This document shows positions 1 to 11,600 of a stretch of 64,000 bases of DNA, piece after piece. Below the pieces are notes generated by a model. It did not search any database. It worked only from the letters and a program-made list of their open reading frames with translations, and was not told where the DNA came from. The DNA comes from Gimesia sp. GTDB taxonomy: Bacteria > Planctomycetota > Planctomycetia > Planctomycetales > Planctomycetaceae. Numbering within the stretch: the first letter of the stretch is position 1; every line of letters starts with the position of its first letter. Location of the stretch: the NCBI RefSeq assembly GCF_040219335.1, contig NZ_JAVJSQ010000021.1, positions 50,652-114,651 of the forward strand, given 5' to 3'. Made by a program: the position numbers and the translations under genes.

Positions 1-167
1 GAAGATCTTTAGACGGAGTTCTCTATCAATAGAGTAAGCCAAATGAATCATGAAGCTAAACGAAAAAAATTAAATCGGCTTATTAACCCGAAGATGAAGT
101 TTTAGCAGTCGTTCAGATATTCATGGGAAGAATAAAGGGGGCAGGGCACTCTGATTTTTTTCAATAG
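1..167. other. Left window edge, no supported gene
   Basis: AT-rich stretch downstream of the antiporter gene. A 20-codon ATG frame at 43-105 (Lys-rich) exists, but has no convincing ribosome binding site and no recognisable product. No terminator hairpin was recognised. Confidence 0.4.
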
Positions 168-1574
<1,407 letters not shown>

Positions 1575-2672
1575 GGGCGATATTATAGGGACCTGCGCCG
1601 GGAAGAAAAGGAGTCTGGTGGTTTCGCGGTAGAGAAAAAACAACGGGCTTCGGTTGGCCAGGCTGACCTGTTACCGGCCAGGAAAGCGGTTCTGGTCCTG
1701 GTTAACGATGTTCATCTCCGGGGCTGCGTTGCGCTCTGGTAAAATACGTGCCTGGTTTCCTGACTGCGGTGCCGGTTCTGAAGCAGAGTCTGTCCTTTAC
1801 TTTTTGGGGCATCCATGGGTGCTGACGATCTGGTATTTTGTGAATCGGCGTGGGGGCGTCAAGAGGAATGGGGGTGTTGACTGGCTCCGAGTGTGCAGTG
1901 AAGTGGGGGGGAGTCTGGTGTGAATTGCTCTGAATGTGCTGCGAAATGATTTGAGATTGTAGGAGACAGCGGGAACCGGTTCATTCTGTTCCGGTGAAAA
2001 GCGGGAAAAAACGACGTCGATTCAGGTGCTTCTGAGTCACAAGTGGGACAGGTTCCGGTGCACGCATCATCCGCCTCGCGCGCGAAGCAGAATTACACAA
2101 GAATACGATTCGGAAAGTGACGATCAAGTGCAATTTGTTCCGTTCTGGAGACAGAACTGCGCTGGATATCGGGAAGGGGTTGCAGATCTACCTGCAAGTA
2201 AGATCCATGATTACTGTATACAGGTTCCAGTTTGAGTAAAATGGGTTTAAATACCTGTTAAAACTGGAAAACGAGCATGATATTCAGATATAAATATATG
2301 GTTATGTGCCAGCGGGCCTGCCTATCAGCTGGTGATCAATCCGTTTAATGCTTATATGATGGTCTCATTTCTCAAGAGCAGAGATCTGTTCCTGCAGCCA
2401 TCACATAAGTATTTACCCGCCTGCAGTTTCTATAACAGAACGAGACTGTGAAAGATGTAAGGATCAGATTGCATGCTACTACCTGCTCGAACTGACGACC
2501 TGTCCGCTATTTTGCGTCAACGCATTTCTCTGTGTCGGTCTCATTGCTGTGCGTGATGCAGTTCTTTACAGGAATCATTCTCTTGGATTGTGTCTCGTTG
2601 CATCTGTTCTTTCGGTAGTTTTCCCTCTGCAACAAACCGGGCTGAATCACTTACTTCTGAGGAGTTAGCAGG
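1575..2672. other. Long intergenic region upstream of the giant surface protein
   Basis: About 1.1 kb between the antiporter start and the 3628-residue protein. It holds repeat A (1836-2090). The rest (2091-2672) has no convincing gene and is AT-richer just upstream of the giant ORF; this part presumably carries the promoter and leader of that gene, but no convincing -35/-10 pair was identified. Short open frames here lack ribosome binding sites and family resemblance. Confidence 0.5.
1836..2090. repeat. Long intergenic repeat A, copy 1
   Basis: About 255 bp that recurs at 63748-64000 in the same orientation with only scattered substitutions and about one indel. The shared segment contains GAACCGGTTC, then TTCCGGTGAAAAGCGGG, a well-conserved GATTCAGGTGCTTCTGAGTC block, and ends in TCCGCCTCGCGCGCGAAGCA. 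A shorter version lies at 16523-16587. All copies are intergenic. No conserved open frame is evident, so a non-coding dispersed element is more likely than a gene fragment. Confidence 0.75.
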
Positions 2673-5600
2673 ATGCTGCTTACTAACTGGCTAAAAACAC
2701 TCACATCCCGTTTGCGGAGACGGACTGTAGTTCGTTCCCGCGATCGCAGGGCTCTGCGTCGTTACTGGCTGACGGTCTTGAACAATCAGATCTCCACGGT
2801 CGAAGTTCTGGAAGATCGGACCATGCTGACGACGATCACAGGGACGACACCAGACGGCACGGTGGCTGAAGAGGATCATCCGGTCAATCAGTACGGTGCT
2901 GAGGCACACTGGATCCCCATCAACTATTCCGAATCCGAAGCAACTCTCATTGCAGGTGAAGCTCCTCCTTTTTCTGTCAGCGACACGTTTAACCTGAGTT
3001 CACTGTCCGGGGCCAACCATACGATTTATCTCGATTTCAACGGCCATACGACAACTGGTACGTACTGGAATGAATACTACGCATCCGGTAGTAGCATCGT
3101 CACGCCTGCTTATGATACTGATGGCAACGTCGCTGTATTCAGTACTGCTGAGCATGAAGCGATGCAACGCGTTTGGCAACGGGTTGCTGAGGATTTTGCT
3201 CCATTTCATGTGAATGTGACAACTGTAGAGCCGCCAACCAGCGATCTGATTAAGAGTAACACCTCAGATACCAGATGGGGAGTGCGTGTCGTCATTGGTG
3301 AGAACACCTTCTACGACGACGCTGGTGGCGTAGCATTTCGTGAGTCGTTCAACTGGAACACGGACACACCAGCCTTTGTGTTCAACACGGAAATGTCTGA
3401 AGTCGCCTTGGCAGTCACCCACGAAGCGGGACACACACTGGGGTTGACCCACGATGGTACATCAACCGAGGAATATTACCGTGGTCACGGCAGCGGTACA
3501 ACGGGCTGGGCTCCGATCATGGGGGTTGGCTATTACCAGAATCTGGTTCAATGGAGTAAGGGTGAATATACGGATTCCAGTAACAACCAGGACGATTTGA
3601 GTATTATCACAACTCAAAACGGGTTTGGTTATCGTGCCGATGATCATGGTAGCAGCATTGGCACTGCATCAACTGTTACCAGCGGTATGGCTTCCGGCAT
3701 CGTTGAACGAAACACGGATGTGGATTATTTCCAGTTCACTACTAATGGTGGCGATGTCCTTATCGATCCATTTATCGAGGAACCCAACCTCGACATTCTT
3801 GCCAGATTATATGATGCAGGCGGTGCTCTGATTCAGACCAGTAATCCTGTTGGTGCTCTCAATGCTTCTTTTACCGGACTGTCGGCAGGCACGTACTACG
3901 TGTCTATCGAAGGGACAGGTGAAGGAAGCGTTTCGGGAACGGGTTACTCGGATTATGGGAGTCTGGGACAGTATACCATTACTTTCAGTGCGCAGGTTCC
4001 GACGCTGGATGTGATCAGCGATATGACACTAACGGAAAACGCTTCTTTACAGACGGTGAACCTGAGCGGTATCACTGCAGGCCTTGGAGAGTCGCAGCCT
4101 TTGCGAGTCATGGCGTCCAGCAGTAATACGGACCTGATTCGGGATCCGCTGGTCAGCTACACGTCACCGGACGGAACGGGGACATTGACGTTTACTCCAA
4201 TTGCTCATCAGCGTGGTACAGCAACGATCACTGTGACGGTGGAGGATGGAGGTCTTGATGGTGACCTGGATACACCGAATGACAATGTCATGTTCAGCCG
4301 TACCTTCGATGTCACGGTGAATGCAGTCAATGGTGTGCCGACCATTTTCAGCCAGGGAGAACTCCTGCCTGATCCGGCAGCGAATCCGGCAGCAGGTGAT
4401 GAAACAGGGAATGCAGTTGCCGTGGATGGGGACTGGATGGTCGTGGCTGCTGCATCTTATGACGATCGCGAGGGAATCGTTTATCTGTATGTTCGGAATG
4501 ATGTGAATCAAACCCCGGATGATCTGACAGACGACACATGGGATTTTCATTCGACAATCTATGCCCCGACGAATGGAGTTGAACCAGGGTATTATTTCTT
4601 TGGCCAGTCTGTCGCCATTGACGGAAATGTGCTGATTATTGGTGCCTCTTATGCAGACGATGGTGACCTTGCCGGCTCTGTTTATCTGTACGAGTTAAAT
4701 GAGGGGGCGGACCCGGGGCACGAGGATGATGTCTGGGTGCATCAGCGAACGTTCACGCAACCAGCAGACGGGCTCTTCGGGGCCCCCTTTCCCAGGGGCT
4801 TCGGTCCGTCTGTCTCAAACTTTGGTCACAGTCTGGCGATTCAGGGGCAGACAATTGTGGTTGGGGCCCCGAATGCCGATGTGGATGAAACAGCGAAAAG
4901 AGCAGGGGCCGTTTATGTCTTTATGACGGATGATGGCTGGAACACTTATTCCACCAGCAAACTTACGGCCTCGGATGCGACTGAATATGCTTATTTTGGA
5001 GAAGCCGTTGCGATCAGTGAAGATGAAAACACGATCATCGCGGGGGATCCCTATCATAACTTTGGGGATCCTTCTGGTTACCAGGATGGTGCCGTTTACC
5101 TGTTCAGCAGAGACACCAGCGGAACAGCGAGTCCGGGAGATGATAACTGGTCAGAGTTCAAAATGTTGACCGCTGTCGAAACAGACTCACGGTTCGGTTC
5201 TTCTGTGGACATTGAGAACGGAATCGCTGTGATTGGCTCTGACGGTGATGCTTATGTGATTCAGGAGTCAGAGAACTGGGATGTTCTCACTTCCCTGGCA
5301 GGCATTGGTGAGGCAAAGCCGGTTCGATTTGGCTGGGGAGTTGCGATCAGTGGGGATGTGATTCTCGTCGGTAGCCCGGACTATAATAATCCGGCTGATC
5401 CGGGATCCATCTATCTATTCGATGGCTGGAATGGTTGGGGATCTCCTGATTTAGAACAACTGTATGCCCTGGATCCGAATCTGAATGAATCCTTATTCAC
5501 CGAAAGTATTGCCATCAGTGGCGGAACAATTATCGCTGGCTGGCGTAATCATGCCCACGATGGAGTTCAGACGGGGGCTGCCTACGCCTATGAATATCAG

Positions 5601-8600
5601 CCTGTCATCGATCTCAAGGCGGATATCACAGACGGTAGTCTGGTCATCAATAACCTGACCAATGAAAATGCCTCGGTCAGCCTGTCCGTGAGTGAAGGTG
5701 CGCTGGTCGTGACTCATCCGGACAATCGCCTGGTTCCGCCTGTAGAGGGAAATCAGGTCAATTTGACTCAATTCACGATTCCACTGTCCGCACTGATTTC
5801 AGGTGAGATCTATATCAACGGCGGCACCGGCAGTGAATTCGTGAGCGTTGATGCTTCCCTGGAGTCTGCGGGATTGAGGGTGATCTTCACCGGTGGAGAA
5901 GGGGGCGGTTTTGACAGTCTGGAGTTAACCGGGACTGCGAGTTCTGCCGAATATCTTTTTGAAAATGAACACGATGGCAAAATTCAACTGAATGGTTCGG
6001 GGCTGGATTTGATCAGCTATACCGGGCTGGAGCCTATTACGTCTTCCATCGATGCGGCGCAGGTAACACTGGCCTACAGCGATGCCGACGAAACGATCAC
6101 TGTCAGCAGTCCCGCGAGTGGCCAACTCAGTGTGGATTCAACCGCCGGTGAAATTATTACTTTCCAGAACTTCAGCGGCAAACTGACGCTGGATGCAGGG
6201 GCCGGAATCAATACGCTGATCCTGAATGATCTGGGAGCCAGTCTCACTGCAGATTTTGAGATCCTCGACAGCGCGGGGACTGAGACGGTGATTCTGGGGG
6301 ATACTCTGAATCTGGGGAGCGGGAAGACTACCATCGCTGCCGAAACGGTTCAGATTGCAGGGGCGGTGACGGGGGCAGGTGATGTCGAGATCGCTGCGAC
6401 TACTATTGAATTCGCTAATACAAACAGTTCGCTCAATACGGGGGATGGTGATCTCAGTCTGCTGGCTGAGAATACGATTAATCTCGGGGAAGTGATCAGC
6501 ACGGGGACGGTCGAGATCACGTCCTTAAATGGCGACATCAATGACAACAATGACGGCTTGAACAATATTACGGCATCGCGGGCGATTCTGTCTGCGGTCA
6601 ATGGCCTCATCGGTTCTACCCTGGAGACAGAAGTCCGAAATCTGGAAGCGGTGGCATCTGGTGGTATTGATATCACCAATACCGGGGATCTGATCATTGG
6701 GGGCATCAGTGGGTTGGAGGGGATCGAATCGGCTTATGGTGCGGTCAGGATCTTTTCATTCGGGAGCATAGAAGTACAGGAGAATGTCTCCTCTTATACA
6801 AATCTGTTGCTTTGGACGCAGGACTCGGCAGTGGCCAGCCTGGATGAAGATATCCTGGTCCACTCAGGGGTGAGGTTGTATTCCGAGACAAACTATGTTG
6901 CCCTCTATGCCGACGATGACCTGACAGTCGAGGAGCAGGTGACGCTGGAGACGCTCTCTTCCAACATCTATCTGCGGGTTAATTATGATAGTGCCGATGG
7001 TGTCGGAGGTGTGCTCAATCTGGCTGGAGATCTGGTAACTCAGAGCCCCACTTATCGGGCTTTCGTTTACGGTAGCACGCAGGCGGATACCTTCTGGATC
7101 GCCCCCTGCCTGAATTCCCAAATGATTGTGAATGCTGATACACCCGCTTCTCCAGACCTGATTGGGGATACGCTGAATTACTTACTGCCCGACGGGGAGA
7201 CGGCGACACCGGTTCCGTCAAGTGATGCAAATGGTACTATTTCATTTACGGGCGGTTATCAAAACATCTTTTATAATAACGTTGAAACACTGCAGCAGGG
7301 AGATCTTTCACAACTGGCTGGTCAGCTAAGGATCGAGGGGACCGCCGCCAATGATGTGCTCACGATCAATGCGACTGATTCGAATTCCGGAACCTGGCAG
7401 CTCAATGCCGGACCAGTAGTGGCATTTTCTGCGATTGACGAACTCGCCTTTTATGGTCTGACAGGTGACGACCGGCTGGTGATCAATCATCCCGACGGCG
7501 CGATTTTCAATCCGGCTGGTGGAATCCTGTTTGATGCCGGCGGTCAGGCAGGGGACGAACTGGAACTCACAGGAGGGACCGTTCAATCCGTACAACATCG
7601 GCTGGACGAGGGACAGAATGCGATCTATTTAAACGGCTCTGTTGCCCCTACTGTGCGTTATCAGGGCGTCGGAACTGTCATCGCGGATACCGATGCAGTG
7701 GCGACCACAGTGGTGGGTGACAGTCTCACTGTTTCCTCGGATGATGGTGTGCAAACGCGAGTCACCGGTAATACGGGAGTGCTCTTTACGAGTTATTCTG
7801 GTCTCCTGGCGGTAGAGGGAATTTCAGCATCAGCGACGATACAGCTCAATTCGCTGGGATCGGGAGTGTCGGGGACGCTGCTGATCGGTGGTAATCAACA
7901 GGAAACCGTGATCTTGAACGATGGTCTGAACCTGGGTAGTGCGGATCTCACGATCCGCGCAGGTTCCGCGCAGGTGACCGGTGAAGTCACGCGGGCTAGT
8001 GATCTTCAGATCGAAGCAAACACGATTACATTTGCAGATGCGAACAGTGGGATTGATGCCGGTTCCGGGAATATCGAACTGATTTCCAGTGAAGATCTGA
8101 TTGTTGGCAATTTGACAACGACAGGAGCTGTGGTACTGACTTCGTTGAACGGGGATATTCGCAGAGTCAACGCGGGAGCGTTCCTGATCAAAGCCTTCTC
8201 TGCTGTGATGTCTGCAGAAGAAGGAGGGATTGGTTCTTCCATTAATTTGGTTACTGAGCTGAGTCACTTGGAAGCAATTGCATATGGTGAAGTAGTAATC
8301 AACAATACCGGGGACCTGATCATTGGTGGCGGTAGTGATCTGGTGGGAATTGAAACACTGGCAGGGGGCGTAAATATCTATAATCACGGCAGCCTGAAGG
8401 TCTGCGAAGATGTGATTTCATTTGGGAGCCTTTATTTAAGGACACTAGATGACACTAATCCATCGGCCAACAGTAATCTTATTGTAGATTCAGGGGTGTT
8501 CCTGCAGGGCGGTTCGTCAATAAGTCTCGTTTCCAGTGATGATCTGTTGATCGAACAGAATGCATTGCTGACTTCTTTCTACATTGGTCTCTTCCTTGAT

Positions 8601-11600
8601 TCATCCAGTGATGATGTGAGTGGCGGCAGGCTCGATTTACTGGGAGAACTGGTCGTTTGGGGGGGAGCACATGCGCGTATTTACGGTGGCGATCAGGCGG
8701 ATTCCTATTACATCAGTCCCAGTCAGAGGAATCGGATTCAGGTTTATGCCAACGCCCCAACCTCTCCCGGGGATACATTGTATTATTATACCCCGGAAGG
8801 TGTCACAGCGACGTTGTCCAGTTCCAGTACCACCGTGGGCACAGTGAGTTTTTCAGATGGTTATCAGGAGATACTGCATGTTGATGTAGAAAATATTGAA
8901 AATGCAGGCACTCCTCCTGAACCAGATCCTGCCTGGGTCTCAGTCGCTGGAACCTCTGGCAATGATATCTTGACGGTCAATGCGACCGATTCGAATTCCG
9001 GTACCTGGCAATTGAATGATGGCCCCGTCAACACATTTTCAAACATTGAGAGCTTTACATTCTTTGGTCTGGCAGGCGATGACCGGCTGGTGATTAATAA
9101 TCCGGTCGATAGCGTGTTTCATCCGACTGGAGGCATCAACTATGGTGGGGGCACGGGGGGCGAGACGCTGGGCGATAGCCTGGAAATCATCGGAGGGGGG
9201 ATCGAAGACAGCGAGTTTGAGTTCATTGCTGAGAACCGGGGCCGGATTTTTTATGGAGAGGGGGCTACACCAGCGATCAATCACTTCAATCTGGAAGAAC
9301 TGTCTTCTGAACTCTCGGTTACAAATCAGCAGATTTATTACAGCTTTCCAGGCACACGGCCGCTCATAATCAGTGACGCCGGAGCAGGTGTGACTGCCTT
9401 TGATACTCGATTTGGCACCCCGTTGAAACTGATCTCGCCCATCGAGACACTGGCTCTGCAGTTTGGTAATAATCCGCTGAATGTTTATCAGATCAATCTA
9501 AATTCCCTGGGAGCGGGGTTCAGTGCCGACTTGATTATTAATGATCGGGATGACAATACCAGCATCACTCTCGGAGATGGACTAAACCTGGGTAGTGGCG
9601 CTGTCTCCATCACTGCGGAAACCGTGCAGGTCGCAGGAACCGTAACCGGTAACGGCGATCTTGATGTTATGGCAACCACGATCGATTTTCCCAATACGAA
9701 CAGCTCTCTCAATACGGGGGATGGGAATCTCAGACTGCAGTCTGAGAATTCGATTAACCTCGGGGAAGTAATCAGTACGGGACTCGTTGAGATTACTTCG
9801 ATAACCGGTGATATCACTGACAACAATGACAGCGCGAACAACATTGCGGCTTCGCGGGCAATTCTGTCTGCGGTCAATGGTCACATCGGTTATACCCTGG
9901 AGACCGAGGTCGGAAATCTGGAAGCGGTGGCATCTGGGGATATCGACATCACTAATACCGGCGACCTGATCATCGGTGGTGTCAGTGAACTGGAGGGGAT
10001 TGAATCGACTTATGGCCGGGTCATCGTCCGGTCTTTTGGGGGCATCGAGGTACAGGAGAATGTGTCCTCATATACAAATCTGTTGCTTTGGACGCAGGAC
10101 TCGGCAGTGGCCAGCCTGGATGAAGATATCCTGGTTCACTCAGGGGTGACGCTGCAATCGGAGACAAACTATGTTGCCCTGTATGCCGACGATGATGTGA
10201 CAGTTCAGGAACAGGCCCTGCTTCAAACGACCGCTAATCATATCCATATTCATATTAATTATGACAGTGCCGATGGGGTCGGAGGTGTACTGGATCTGGC
10301 CGGGAAATTGATTACACAGGATCCCTCTTATCGCACTCTGGTTTGGGGTAGCTCCCAAGCGGATTCCTACCAGATTGTCCCCAGTTTGGATTCTAGAATT
10401 ATCATTCAGGGTTATCTTTGGTCCCAGACGGAGACGCTGGATGATGAGCTGATTTACTATATACCCCAAGGCGAAGTTGCTACGCACAATATTAGTGGGC
10501 CGGATCAGGGCCAGATCTCTTTCAGTGGTTCGTATCAAGATATCGGGTATAATAATGTGCATACTCATTTCCTGGCCGGCAGCCTGACGCTGGAAGGAAC
10601 AGCCGGTGATGATGTCTTAACGATCAATGCGACTGATTTCAACTCCGGCACATTTCAATTCAACGAGGGGCCGGTCGTTGCGTTTACAGATCTGTCAGAC
10701 CTGACATTCAGGGGACTGGAAGGAGATGACCGGCTGGTTATCAATCATCCGTCGGAAGGTCTGTTTGCGCCTCTGGGGGGAGTCCTGTTCGAAGGAGGGG
10801 GGCAGACGACGGAAGACACGCTGGAGATTTACGGTGGAACAGCGTCTTCAGTCGAACATCGATTTATCAACGAAAATGATGGCAGCATTTTCTATAACGG
10901 CCAGACGACAGCAGCGATAACCTACACGGGGTTGGAACCGGTGCTGGATACGATTGCCGCGACTGATCGCAGCTTCAGTTTTACTGGCGATGCAGAGACG
11001 ATCACCTTGTCTGATGAAGGCGATGCGGGCGATGGTGAGTCAATGATCGATTCAACACTCGGGGAATCGGTGGTTTTCACTCATCCGACAGGCACGCTGA
11101 CGATCAATACCGAAGTCTTCGGCGGTACAGGATCGGATACCATCATTGTCAACCCGGTCGATTCGACTTTCACGGCTAATCTGACAATCAACGCCGGTAA
11201 CGATGATACGGTGACACTGAATACGATTGATTCTGGATCCGGAAATGTAGAACTGAATGCCAATGAGATTGACATTGATGGCACCCTGACGACCAGCGGC
11301 ATGGTTGCGATCCAGGCTGATTCTCTGATCCGTTTTGCAGAAACCGGTGTCATCGATGCTACGGCAAATACCGTTCAGCTCACTGCAGGTCTCTCTATTC
11401 AACTGGGAAAGATCATTACAGCGGGGGATGTCTGGCTGACTTCCACAGGCGGTGCGATTCTGGACGGTACTTTAAGTGAAAGCAGCCTGGTTCAAAGTAA
11501 CAGCCTGTTTTTGCAGGCGGCAACTGGAATCGGTGGAGCAGGCGATGCGGACATCGATATCGAAGCGAATCACATCACTGCGGATTCATACCAGGGTCCG

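Noticed and set aside
2026..2235. 69-codon frame running out of repeat A
   Set aside because: Starts inside the repeat and is not preserved in the second copy within the window; no product recognised.
6074..10568. Long antisense open frames inside the giant gene
   Set aside because: Shadow frames produced by codon composition of the repeats; no ribosome binding sites or domain content.
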